Source: Bradyrhizobium sp. CCGB12
Lineage (GTDB): Bacteria; Pseudomonadota; Alphaproteobacteria; Rhizobiales; Xanthobacteraceae
Direction: 5' to 3'
Assembly (NCBI RefSeq): GCF_024199845.1
Contig: NZ_JANADO010000001.1
Coordinates: forward strand, 1,612,001-1,676,000
Length of the DNA: 64,000 bases
The notes below the pieces were generated by a model that saw only the letters and a list, made by a program, of their open reading frames with translations, was not told the DNA's origin and did not search any database. Below are positions 17,595-25,719 of this stretch, in pieces. How positions within the stretch are numbered: the stretch's first letter is position 1; the number at the start of each line of letters is the position of its first letter. The translations under genes and the position numbers were made by a program.

Positions 17595-18523
17595 GTGGCG
17601 GCAACGGCATCGCGATCGACGTCAAGGGCCTGACGAAATCGTTCGGCGGCCGCGAGGTCGTGCACGATCTGTCGATGCAGGTGAAGCGCGGCTCGATCTA
17701 CGGCTTCCTCGGGCCCAACGGCTCGGGCAAGACCACGACCATCCGCATCCTCTGCGGATTGCTGACGCCAGACAGCGGCGAGGGCACCTGCCTCGGCTAT
17801 GACATCCGGCGCGACGCCGACAAGATCAAGCGCCAGGTCGGCTACATGACCCAGCGCTTCAGCCTCTATCAGGATCTCTCCGTCCGCGAGAACCTCGAAT
17901 TCGTCGCGCGGCTCTATGGCCTGACGGACCCGCGCGGTGCTGCGCGCGACATGATCAAGCGGCTCGGACTCTCCGGCCGCGAGGAGCAGCTTGCGGGCGA
18001 GCTCTCCGGCGGCTGGAAGCAGCGGCTGGCCTTAGGTGCCTGCACGCTGCCCAGCCCGAAACTGCTGCTGCTGGACGAGCCGACCGCCGGCGTCGACCCG
18101 AAGGCACGGCGCGATTTCTGGAACGAGATTCACGCGCTGGCGGCCGATGGCCTCACCGTGCTGGTCTCGACCCATTACATGGACGAGGCCGAGCGCTGTC
18201 ACGAGATCGCCTACATCGCCTACGGTCATCTGCTGACGCATGGCACGGTGGAGGAGGTCATCGCGGGATCCGCGCTGACGACCTACACCGTGACGGGCGA
18301 GGAACTGAACGAGCTCACGGCCGCGCTCACCGGCAAGCCCGGCGTGGACATGGTCGCGCCGTTCGGCACCTCTCTGCACGTCTCCGGCCGTGATGTCGCT
18401 GCGCTCGAAGCCAGCATCGCGCCCTGGCAAGACAAGAGCGGCCTGCACTGGCACAAATCGTCGCCATCGCTGGAAGATGTGTTCATCGAGCTGATGAGCC
18501 GCTCCAAGGATAATTTCCAATGA
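17591..18523 (+). CDS. ABC exporter ATP-binding protein
   Basis: This 310-residue ABC ATPase of the drug-exporter (DrrA/YbhF-like) type has Walker A GPNGSGKT at residues 41-48, the Q-loop Gln at 88, signature LSGGWKQR at 138-145, and Walker B LLLLDEP at 158-164. The H-loop is in STHYMDEAE. A C-terminal extension of about 90 residues is typical of ABC-2 exporters. Start and stop overlap both neighbours by ATGA. Confidence 0.93.
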   Translation: MSGGNGIAIDVKGLTKSFGGREVVHDLSMQVKRGSIYGFLGPNGSGKTTTIRILCGLLTPDSGEGTCLGYDIRRDADKIKRQVGYMTQRFSLYQDLSVRENLEFVARLYGLTDPRGAARDMIKRLGLSGREEQLAGELSGGWKQRLALGACTLPSPKLLLLDEPTAGVDPKARRDFWNEIHALAADGLTVLVSTHYMDEAERCHEIAYIAYGHLLTHGTVEEVIAGSALTTYTVTGEELNELTAALTGKPGVDMVAPFGTSLHVSGRDVAALEASIAPWQDKSGLHWHKSSPSLEDVFIELMSRSKDNFQ

Positions 18524-19683
18524 GCGCCGTCGATCAGCCAGCCCCAACGCACGAAATCCGGGAGCGCTTCGGCTTCTGGAAGCGCTCCTATGCGATGCTG
18601 GTCAAGGAGTTCATCCAGCTCAAGCGCGATCGCGTCTCGTTCGCGATGATCGTGATGTTGCCGGTGATGCAGCTTCTGCTGTTCGGCTACGCCATCAACA
18701 CCACCCCGCGCCATCTGCCGAGCGCCGTGCTGCTCCAGGAGGACTCGGACCTCGCCCGCTCGATCCTGAAGGCGCTGGAAAACACCGCCTATTTCCGCTT
18801 CCTCTACGAGGTGCACGATGTCGACGATTTCGACAATCTCTTGAAATCCGGCAAGGTCCTGTTCGGCGTCGAGATCCCGCGCGGCTTCGAGCGCGCGGTG
18901 CGGCGCGGCGACAAGCCGGCGCTGCTGGTCGCGGCCGACGCCACCGATCCGGTGGCGGCGAGTTCGGCGATCGGATCGCTCGGCATGGTGGTTCAGACCG
19001 CGCTCAAGCACGATCTCTACATCGGCGATCCCCCGGAGATGCCGTTCGAGATCCGCGCGCATGCCCGCTACAATCCGGCCGCGGCCTCGAGCCTCAACAT
19101 CGTGCCGGGGCTCGTTGGCACCATCCTTACCATGACCATGCTGATCTTTACCGCGCTGTCGGTCACGCGCGAGGTCGAGCGCGGCACCATGGAGAGCCTG
19201 CTGTCGATGCCGATCAAGCCGGTCGAGGTGATGTTCGGCAAGATCGTGCCCTACGTCCTGGTCGGCTTCCTCCAGGCCTTCCTCATCATTGGCATCGGCG
19301 TCGGCCTGTTCGGCGTGCCCGTGCTCGGCAACCTGTTCCTGCTGGCGTTGCTCTCGACGCTGTTCATCACCACCAATCTGGCGATCGGTTACACCATCTC
19401 GACCCTGGTGCAGAACCAGCTCCAGGCGATGCAGATGTCGATGATGTTCTTCCTGCCCAGCATTCTGCTGTCGGGCTTCATGTTCCCCTTCGCGGGCATG
19501 CCGGCCTGGGCGCAATATCTCGGCGAAGGCCTGCCGTTGACCCATTATTTGCGCATCATCCGCGCCATCATGCTCAAGGGCGCGACCATGCAGAACCTGC
19601 GCTTCGACATGCTGGCGCTGGCGGCCCTGATGCTCCTCGCCATGACCATCGCCGTGACGCGCTTCCGCCGTACGCTGGATTGA
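18520..19683 (+). CDS. ABC-2 type transporter permease
   Basis: This 387-residue permease has one N-terminal membrane helix (about 38-58), a large extracytoplasmic domain (about 60-195) and five C-terminal helices. It includes the family segment VTREVERGTMESLLSMPIKPVEVMFGKIVPY and the late FMFPFAGMPAWAQYLGEGLPLTHYLRIIRAIMLKG. E. coli YbhGFSR uses two permease genes; here there is only one, so the channel would be a homodimer. It is the last gene of the operon and is followed 29 bp later by a cyclase gene. Confidence 0.92.
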   Translation: MSAVDQPAPTHEIRERFGFWKRSYAMLVKEFIQLKRDRVSFAMIVMLPVMQLLLFGYAINTTPRHLPSAVLLQEDSDLARSILKALENTAYFRFLYEVHDVDDFDNLLKSGKVLFGVEIPRGFERAVRRGDKPALLVAADATDPVAASSAIGSLGMVVQTALKHDLYIGDPPEMPFEIRAHARYNPAAASSLNIVPGLVGTILTMTMLIFTALSVTREVERGTMESLLSMPIKPVEVMFGKIVPYVLVGFLQAFLIIGIGVGLFGVPVLGNLFLLALLSTLFITTNLAIGYTISTLVQNQLQAMQMSMMFFLPSILLSGFMFPFAGMPAWAQYLGEGLPLTHYLRIIRAIMLKGATMQNLRFDMLALAALMLLAMTIAVTRFRRTLD

Positions 19684-19712
19684 GGCACAATGCCCCGGAA
19701 TCGAGGGGCGGA

Positions 19713-21020
19713 ATGGTCAGGTTTGCCAGCAGGAAGGCGCGGCAGCACGCCGCACTATCGGAGGATTTCGAGCGCGAGCTGACACGGGAGGTGCTGCGCA
19801 CCGAGCTGTTGCGGGTGCGCGCGCTGATCATGACGGGCTGCGTCATGATGTTGTTCCTCACCGCGATCTACATGATCGACCCTGCCGTGGTGAACCGGGT
19901 CTGGCGCGGAACGGAAGGGATCATCGAGGTCTACGGCCTTCTGGCCGGTTTCATCCTGTTCGAAGTCTGGGTCCACACCCAGATCAGGAAGAACCTCCGC
20001 CTCGATCGCGATCTGCCGGTGATCAGGCGCTATATCGGCACGCTGATCGAGACGTCGCTGCCCACGGTGATCCTCGTCCTGCAAATCCGGTCCATGGGCG
20101 CGCCCCAGGCGCTCGGCTTCGCCGTGCCGCTGATGTACTTCATCTTCGTCATCCTCTCGACCCTGCGGCTCGATTTCTGGCTCTCCGCATTCACAGGTTT
20201 CGTGGCCGCAGCCGGACTTCTGGCAATAGCGCTGTATTACAACTCGGCTGGCGATGGCGACGAACCCCTGATCTATCTCCATGCCGTGCGCAGCATCATC
20301 ATCCTGATCGGCGGCGTGCTCGCCGGCGCCGTCGGCGCCCAGCTCCGGCGGCAATTTGCCGCGAGCATTGCGGCCGCCACCGCGCGCGACCGGGTGACCA
20401 ATCTGTTCGGCCAGCACGTCTCCCCGCAGGTGGTGGAACGGCTGATGGCGGCGGGAACGAGCGCAAGCGGCGATCTCCGTCGCGTTGCGGTGATGTTCGT
20501 CGATTTCCGCGGCTTCACCGCCGGCGCGCAGTCGCGCACGCCGCAGGAGGTGGTCGACCGGCTCGACGGCGCCTTCGCCGTGTTGGTCGACATCCTCGAC
20601 CGCCAGGGCGGCATCGTGAACAAGTTTCTCGGCGACGGCTTCCTCGCGCTGTTCGGCGCGCCGCTTGAGGCCTCCGATGCCGCGCACCGCGCCGTCGCCG
20701 CCGGCCGCGAGATGCTGACCGCGATGGATCGCATCAACGCCCAGACCAGCTGGCCGCTGCGGATCGGCATCGGCATCCATTTCGGCGAGGTCGTCGCCGG
20801 CAATATCGGCTCGCCCCGGCGCAAGGAATACACTGTGATTGGCGACACCGTGAACTTCGCCTCGCGACTGGAGGCGCTGAACAAGGAGTTCGGCTCGCAG
20901 CTCCTGATCTCCGCAACCGTCCGCGAGGCGCTGGGCGACGACGGCAGCGACGCCGTTGCGCTCGGCGAGGTCAAGGTGCGCGGCTATGAGCGGCCGGTCG
21001 CGGTGTTTCAGCTGGGATAG
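19713..21020 (+). CDS. Membrane-bound class III adenylate/guanylate cyclase
   Basis: This 435-residue protein has about six transmembrane helices in residues 40-210 and a C-terminal class III cyclase domain from about 255. The two metal-binding aspartates are Asp264 in VDFRGF and Asp308 in FLGDGF. KEYTVIGDTVNFASRLEAL carries the conserved Asn and Arg used in catalysis. It should make cAMP (or cGMP) from ATP (or GTP) in the cytoplasm in response to a membrane-domain signal. The start at an ATG after GAGGGG is preferred over a TTG overlapping the permease stop. Confidence 0.9.
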   Translation: MVRFASRKARQHAALSEDFERELTREVLRTELLRVRALIMTGCVMMLFLTAIYMIDPAVVNRVWRGTEGIIEVYGLLAGFILFEVWVHTQIRKNLRLDRDLPVIRRYIGTLIETSLPTVILVLQIRSMGAPQALGFAVPLMYFIFVILSTLRLDFWLSAFTGFVAAAGLLAIALYYNSAGDGDEPLIYLHAVRSIIILIGGVLAGAVGAQLRRQFAASIAAATARDRVTNLFGQHVSPQVVERLMAAGTSASGDLRRVAVMFVDFRGFTAGAQSRTPQEVVDRLDGAFAVLVDILDRQGGIVNKFLGDGFLALFGAPLEASDAAHRAVAAGREMLTAMDRINAQTSWPLRIGIGIHFGEVVAGNIGSPRRKEYTVIGDTVNFASRLEALNKEFGSQLLISATVREALGDDGSDAVALGEVKVRGYERPVAVFQLG

Positions 21021-21173
21021 CCAGCACCACACGTTGCTGCATGCAGCTCTCTTCCATCATCAGCGATTGCTCCGATTGCTCCGAATTTTGGGGCATGACG
21101 GACGACATCGCCGGCTTGTAGACTGCCGGCGATGCAGTCGATCGCGGCTGCGATTTGCGAAGAGGAAGCGAAG

Positions 21174-22088
21174 ATGCAGCGCCGCTACGTCACCGTCGAC
21201 GTGTTCACCGACCGCGCCTTCGGCGGCAACCAGCTCGCCGTGGTGCTCGATGCCGGCGCGCTCACGACCGCGCAGATGCAGTCGATCGCGACCGAGTTCA
21301 ACTATTCCGAGACGACCTTCGTGCTGCCGCCGCGCGACAAGGCCAATGATGCAGAGGTACGCATCTTCACGCCGGTGAGGGAGCTTCCCTTTGCCGGCCA
21401 TCCCAATGTCGGCACCGCCTTCGTGCTGGCAAGCCTTGCCGGCGAGCCGAAACCCCGCCTGCTGTTCGAGGAGAAGGCGGGGCTCGTTCCGGTCGATATT
21501 GTCCGCGAGCAGGGCCGCGTGGTCAGCACCGAGCTCACTGCGCCGCAGCCGCTGTCGCGGCTTGCACAATGTTCTGCCGAGGAGGTCGCGGCCTGCATCT
21601 CTCTGACGGCAGATGACATCAGGACCGATCATCATGCTCCGCAAGTCGTCGGCGTCGGAACGCCCTTCGTGGTCGCGGAGGTGCAATCGCGCGAGGCGGT
21701 GCGGCGGGCCAAGCCCGATGCCGCGGCGTTCGGCCGGATGCTGCCACGTGACGGCGCTTTCGCGGTCTACTTTTATGCGAGCGATGTGCCGGCAGTGGAG
21801 GCACCCTGCGAGCGTCAGGCGCGGATGTTCTTTCCCGGAGCAAGCGGCCTGATCGAGGACCCCGCGACCGGCAGCGCGACGGTTGCGGCCGCCGCGCTGT
21901 TCGCTGATCTCGATCCCACGCGCGACGGCGAATTGAGGCTCACCATCGGCCAGGGCTTCGACATGGGCCGGCCGAGTCTCCTTCTGACCCGCGTGCGCAA
22001 GCAGGACGGCAAGATCGTTTCCGCCCATGTTGGCGGCCATTGCGTGCAGATGATGGAAGGGAAGTTCAAGCTGGCAGGGGAGGGCTGA
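21174..22088 (+). CDS. PhzF family isomerase/epimerase-like protein
   Basis: This 304-residue protein matches the PhzF/DAP-epimerase-like fold: VTVDVFTDRAFGGNQLAVVLDAG at the start, FNYSETTFVLPP with the catalytic glutamate (Glu45 region), FTPVRELPFAGHPNVGTAFVL, and the C-terminal GLIEDPATGSATVAAAA. PhzF itself isomerises dihydro-hydroxyanthranilate in phenazine synthesis, but no phenazine genes are nearby and most homologues have unknown substrates. GAGGAAG precedes the chosen ATG, and a frame 14 codons longer is rejected. Confidence 0.9.
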   Translation: MQRRYVTVDVFTDRAFGGNQLAVVLDAGALTTAQMQSIATEFNYSETTFVLPPRDKANDAEVRIFTPVRELPFAGHPNVGTAFVLASLAGEPKPRLLFEEKAGLVPVDIVREQGRVVSTELTAPQPLSRLAQCSAEEVAACISLTADDIRTDHHAPQVVGVGTPFVVAEVQSREAVRRAKPDAAAFGRMLPRDGAFAVYFYASDVPAVEAPCERQARMFFPGASGLIEDPATGSATVAAAALFADLDPTRDGELRLTIGQGFDMGRPSLLLTRVRKQDGKIVSAHVGGHCVQMMEGKFKLAGEG

Positions 22089-22103
22089 GCTCTATCTCCC
22101 TTC

Positions 22104-22191
22104 GTCATGCCCGGGCTTGTCCCGGGCATCCACGTCTTGGCCGCGGGGGAAGAAGTTCGTGGATGGCCGGGACAAGCCCGGCCATGACGGT
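22104..22191. repeat. CATGCCCGGGCTTG-family palindromic element
   Basis: Ends CGTCATGCCCGGGCTTGTCC and its near complement ending GGCCATGACGG bound two adjacent hairpins, with internal ATCCACG/CGTGGAT pairing. The element is about 88 bp and ends exactly at the stop codon of the convergent DUF488 gene, so it may also act as a terminator for both sides. Confidence 0.88.
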
Positions 22192-22652
22192 CAGGCCTGC
22201 CGTCCCGCCAAATTCTTCACCGTGACGCCATCGCGCTCCTCGATGATTTCCGCGATCATCTGGCGGTGGCAGTGGGTGTGGTCGCGCTCGTAGCAGAGCA
22301 GGCACACGGGGCCAGCCTTCTTCACCAGAGCCGAGAGCTCGTCCATTTCTTCCCTGGCCTGCGGCGTCTTCAGGTGCCTTGAATAGATATTCTCCAGCAC
22401 ATCGTATTGGCCGCTGCGTGCAGCGAGCCGGCCCTCCTTGGGCGTGCCGAGCGCAGCGAGGTGGACATAAGCGATGCCGCGCTCATCGAGGCCTGCTGAA
22501 AGCTGCTTCTTCGAAAAACCCGGCCGCCGCGATGACGTCACCGCGCGCACGTCGACCACGAGCTTGACGCCGGCCTGCTCCAGCTCGTCCAGCACCGCCT
22601 TGGGCGGCGTCTGCTCATAGCCGATGGTGAAGAGTTTTTTCGCCTTCGCCAT
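22191..22652 (-). CDS. DUF488 family protein
   Basis: This 153-residue protein has the DUF488 pattern: FTIGYEQTPPKAVLDELEQAGVKLVVDVRAVTSSRRPGFSKKQL, then HLAALGTPKE, and VCLLCYERDHTHCHRQMIAEIIEE with Cys/His residues. Its function is unknown. It is 9 bp downstream of the DUF72 gene. DUF488 and DUF72 proteins are frequently adjacent, which suggests a shared process, possibly nucleic-acid related, but this is inference. Confidence 0.88.
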   Translation of the reverse strand: MAKAKKLFTIGYEQTPPKAVLDELEQAGVKLVVDVRAVTSSRRPGFSKKQLSAGLDERGIAYVHLAALGTPKEGRLAARSGQYDVLENIYSRHLKTPQAREEMDELSALVKKAGPVCLLCYERDHTHCHRQMIAEIIEERDGVTVKNLAGRQA

Positions 22653-22661
22653 GGGCCATCC

Positions 22662-23498
22662 TCAGCTCACCCGCGCGATCAGTTCCATGGCACCGTGCGG
22701 CGCCCGCACCTTGCCCTCGTGGATGACATAGGCGAACACGTCGCGTGGCTCCTTCTTCGGTGTGGCCTGATCAACCTTCGGCAAATCGTCGGGTTCACTG
22801 CCCGAAGCCCAGGCCTGAAAGCGCTCGGCCCAGGCATCGAGCTGCTTTGGGGGATAGCAGGTCTTGATCTCGTCATTGCCCTTCTGGAGCCTTGCATAGA
22901 CGAAATCGCCGGCAACGTCGGCAATCGCCGGATATTTGCCGTGCTCGGCGAACACGACAGGCGTCTCGAATTCGCGGATCAGCGCGACGAAATCAGGCGT
23001 GCAGAAACTGTCATGGCGCACTTCCACGACATGGCGCAGCGCGCGCCCGTCGAGCTTGCGCGGCAGCAGCTCCAGAAACTTGCCGAAATCGGCGCCGTCG
23101 AACTTCTTTGTCGGCGCGAATTGCCAGAGCACGGGTCCGAGATGGTCACCGAGCTCCAGCACGCCGGAATCGTAGAACCGCTTTATGGAATCGCCGGCCT
23201 CGGCGAGAACGCGGCGGTTGGTGGCGAAGCGCGGTCCCTTCACCGAGAACACGAAACCTTCGGGCACTTCGCTTGCCCATTTGCGGAAGCTCTCCGGCTT
23301 CTGCGAGCCGTAATAGGTGCCGTTGATCTCGATCGAGGTCAGCTTCGAGGCGGCGTAGGACAGCTCTTTCGCCTGCGTCAGCTTCTCCGGGTAGAACACG
23401 CCGCGCCACGGCTCGAAGGTCCAGCCGCCGATGCCGATGAAGATGTTGCCGGATTTTTTGGACGCAGTTTTTGCTTTGGCCACGGAAGGATCTCGCAT
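22662..23498 (-). CDS. DUF72 family protein
   Basis: This 278-residue TIM-barrel-like DUF72 protein contains IFIGIGGWTFEPWRGVFYPEKLTQAKELSYAASKLTSIEINGTYYG, FVFSVKGPRFATNRRVL and LGPVLWQFAPTKKFD, all family hallmarks. The activity is unknown. It precedes the DUF488 gene on the same strand. The start codon lacks a clear ribosome-binding site; a GTG five codons in is an alternative. Confidence 0.9.
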   Translation of the reverse strand: MRDPSVAKAKTASKKSGNIFIGIGGWTFEPWRGVFYPEKLTQAKELSYAASKLTSIEINGTYYGSQKPESFRKWASEVPEGFVFSVKGPRFATNRRVLAEAGDSIKRFYDSGVLELGDHLGPVLWQFAPTKKFDGADFGKFLELLPRKLDGRALRHVVEVRHDSFCTPDFVALIREFETPVVFAEHGKYPAIADVAGDFVYARLQKGNDEIKTCYPPKQLDAWAERFQAWASGSEPDDLPKVDQATPKKEPRDVFAYVIHEGKVRAPHGAMELIARVS

Positions 23499-23599
23499 CG
23501 ACGGGGAGGGACCCCATCCTAATCAAACCAGATGTGATTGGCCAGTTGGGCCGTCCCGTCTAAGCTTGCAGGTGGGAGCCGCGAAGAAGGAGAACAAGA

Positions 23600-23980
23600 A
23601 TGCGGATGCTGTTGGTGGGAGCCGCGCTCGTCGTGATGACATCTGCTGCCATGATGTCTTCCGCCTTGGCGGATGACGACGATGCGAAAAGCGCACAGAA
23701 GCTCGCCCAGCAGGGCCGCGACGATTACTGGCATTGCCTGGCGCGGGAATATTCGCGCGACTCCAACCAGGGCCTGTCGGAACAGGATTTCGGCCGCTCG
23801 GTTGCGGGCGCCTGTCCGTCGGAGCGGCAATATTACCGGGTGGCGCTGCTCGATTATCTCACCACGCAATATCCAAACATCGATTCCGGTGCCCATCTCG
23901 CTACCGCGAACAGGGCGGTGGAGTCGGCGCAGAAGGACATCGTGACGGCCTACGTCAAGCACCGGTCGCCGGCGAAGTAG
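23600..23980 (+). CDS. Small secreted protein of unknown function
   Basis: This encodes 126 residues with a Sec signal peptide of about 25 residues (RMLLVGAALVVMTSAAMMSSALA then DDDDAKS). The mature helical part has two cysteines that could pair (HCLAREYSRDS and AGACPSERQYY). AGAAGGAGAAC precedes the ATG. I do not recognise a family with known function; it is probably periplasmic. Confidence 0.75.
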   Translation: MRMLLVGAALVVMTSAAMMSSALADDDDAKSAQKLAQQGRDDYWHCLAREYSRDSNQGLSEQDFGRSVAGACPSERQYYRVALLDYLTTQYPNIDSGAHLATANRAVESAQKDIVTAYVKHRSPAK

Positions 23981-23985
23981 GGAAT

Positions 23986-24051
23986 GGGGCGTGGCGAATA
24001 GCGAGTAGGGCCAGAGAACCTGCCTTCAATTCGCTACTCGCGATTCGCCCC
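23986..24051. repeat. Inverted repeat GGGGCG..CGAATAGCGAGTAG
   Basis: Arms containing CGAATAGCGAGTAG and CTACTCGCGATTCG face each other across about 22 bp, with outer GGGGC/GCCCC. It lies just after the small secreted protein gene and may serve as its terminator, although there is no T run. It is another palindrome family with one copy here. Confidence 0.75.
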
Positions 24052-24119
24052 GTCGGCAGGCCTTCCGGCTGCGCGCGCATCCATGGTATCACTGGGCCAT
24101 CTGAAGCAGGGGTGGGTCC

Positions 24120-24323
24120 ATGTCGTCTGAGTCGGTGGGGGGCATTCTGGGCGCGATCGTCGCGGCGATCGTGCTTGCGGTCGCCGTCATGTTCGGGCCG
24201 ATCGGACAGTACGGCAAGGCGCCCAAGCCGGCGAAAGTCGAACCCGCCCCCGCGACGGCGCCCGCAGCCCCTGCAACTCCGGCGCCACGGGGACCTGTGA
24301 TCCGGGAAGTACCCAACCAATAG
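24120..24323 (+). CDS. Small single-pass membrane protein with Pro/Ala-rich tail
   Basis: This encodes 67 residues: one transmembrane helix at about residues 8-27 (GILGAIVAAIVLAVAVMFGPIG), then a Lys/Pro/Ala-rich extracytoplasmic or disordered tail. GGGGTGGG precedes the ATG. There are no known motifs. It appears monocistronic between a palindrome and the glycosyltransferase pair. Confidence 0.6.
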   Translation: MSSESVGGILGAIVAAIVLAVAVMFGPIGQYGKAPKPAKVEPAPATAPAAPATPAPRGPVIREVPNQ

Positions 24324-24579
24324 GGCACGAAAAACGGGTTTTAGCCCCCTTGCGAAGCGGATTCCTCGTTCCTATCTAGCTTTCAACGGCGACGTTGAGC
24401 GAAAACTCCGGCGCTGGGACGACCTTGGAATAGCTTAGGCTTGCGCCGGATGTACGCGCGGTCCGCCGTTCCGGGGTCGTTGGCATTTTGGGGCCCCTTC
24501 GGGCCGTTCCCCGGACAACCCCCGGCTTGGCAGCGCTAGAACTTGGCAGCGCAGGACGCGGCAGATATACGCTGCCGTC

Positions 24580-25713
24580 ATGAACGAAGCGATCAGACCG
24601 GGCGCCGACGCCCTTCCACAGGCTCAAGAGGGGCCGGAACTGTCGGTCATCGTCCCGACCTTCAACGAGCGCGACAACGTCACGGTGCTGTACCGGCGGC
24701 TGGAGGCGACGCTTGCCAACGTTGCCTGGGAAGTCGTGTTCGTCGACGACAATTCACCCGACGGCACCTGGGACGTCGTGCGCGCGCTGGCGCTGCGCGA
24801 CAGCCGCGTCCGCTGTGTCCGCCGCATCGGCCGTCGCGGCCTCTCGGGCGCCTGTATCGAGGGTATTCTCGCCTCGAGCGCACCCTATGTGGCCGTGATC
24901 GACGCCGACCTCCAGCACGACGAGACGCAGCTGCCGAAGATGCTGTTGCTGCTCGCGAGCGACGAGGCCGACCTCGTGGTCGGCAGCCGCTATATCGAGG
25001 GCTACAAGAGCGAGGGGTTCAACAAGCAGCGCGCCGGGGCCAGCGCCCTGGCGACCGAGGTCGCCAAGAAGATGCTGCGGGTCGAGATCGCCGATCCCAT
25101 GAGCGGCTTCTTCATGATTCGCCGCGATCGGTTCGAGCAGCTCGCGCCAAAGCTTTCCGTGCACGGCTTCAAGATCCTGCTCGATGTCGTCGCGACCGCG
25201 CACGGCGGCTTGCGGGCCGTCGAGATTCCCTACACCTTCGGCGCCCGCCAGCACGGCGAGAGCAAGCTCGATTCCATGGTCGCGCTCGATTTCCTCGGCC
25301 TCGTCCTTGCCAAGCTGAGCAACGACATCGTCTCGTTGCGCTTCATCCTGTTCGCGATGGTCGGCGGCATCGGTCTCGTGGTGCATCTCACCACGCTGTT
25401 CCTCGGGCTTCAGCTGTTCAAGGCGCCGTTCGCGGAGGCGCAGGCCGCCGGCGCCATCGTCGCCATGACCAGCAATTTCATCCTCAACAACTTCCTCACC
25501 TATCGCGACCAGCGCCTGAAGGGCTTTGCGCTGCTGCGCGGCCTGATCGCGTTCTACATCGTGTGTAGCGTCGGGCTGCTCGCCAATGTCGGCGTCGCCT
25601 TCTCGGTCTACGACCAGGAGCCGATCTGGTGGCTGGCCGGCATGGCCGGCGCGCTGATGGGCGTGGTGTGGAACTACGCGATGTCCGGACTGTTCGTCTG
25701 GCGCAAGAAATAG
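24580..25713 (+). CDS. GT2 polyprenyl-phosphate sugar synthase fused to a GtrA membrane domain
   Basis: This 377-residue protein starts with a dolichol-phosphate-mannose-synthase-like GT2 domain: LSVIVPTFNERDN, VVFVDDNSPDGTWD, and the metal-binding DAD at residues 108-110 in VIDADLQHDE. A C-terminal four-helix GtrA domain follows (from about residue 250). It likely transfers a sugar from a nucleotide donor to undecaprenyl or dodecaprenyl phosphate at the inner membrane. The next gene, 6 bp away, encodes a GT39 transferase that would use that lipid-linked sugar, so the two probably decorate lipid A, hopanoid-lipid or another periplasmic acceptor. Confidence 0.88.
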   Translation: MNEAIRPGADALPQAQEGPELSVIVPTFNERDNVTVLYRRLEATLANVAWEVVFVDDNSPDGTWDVVRALALRDSRVRCVRRIGRRGLSGACIEGILASSAPYVAVIDADLQHDETQLPKMLLLLASDEADLVVGSRYIEGYKSEGFNKQRAGASALATEVAKKMLRVEIADPMSGFFMIRRDRFEQLAPKLSVHGFKILLDVVATAHGGLRAVEIPYTFGARQHGESKLDSMVALDFLGLVLAKLSNDIVSLRFILFAMVGGIGLVVHLTTLFLGLQLFKAPFAEAQAAGAIVAMTSNFILNNFLTYRDQRLKGFALLRGLIAFYIVCSVGLLANVGVAFSVYDQEPIWWLAGMAGALMGVVWNYAMSGLFVWRKK

Positions 25714-25719
25714 CTCGAT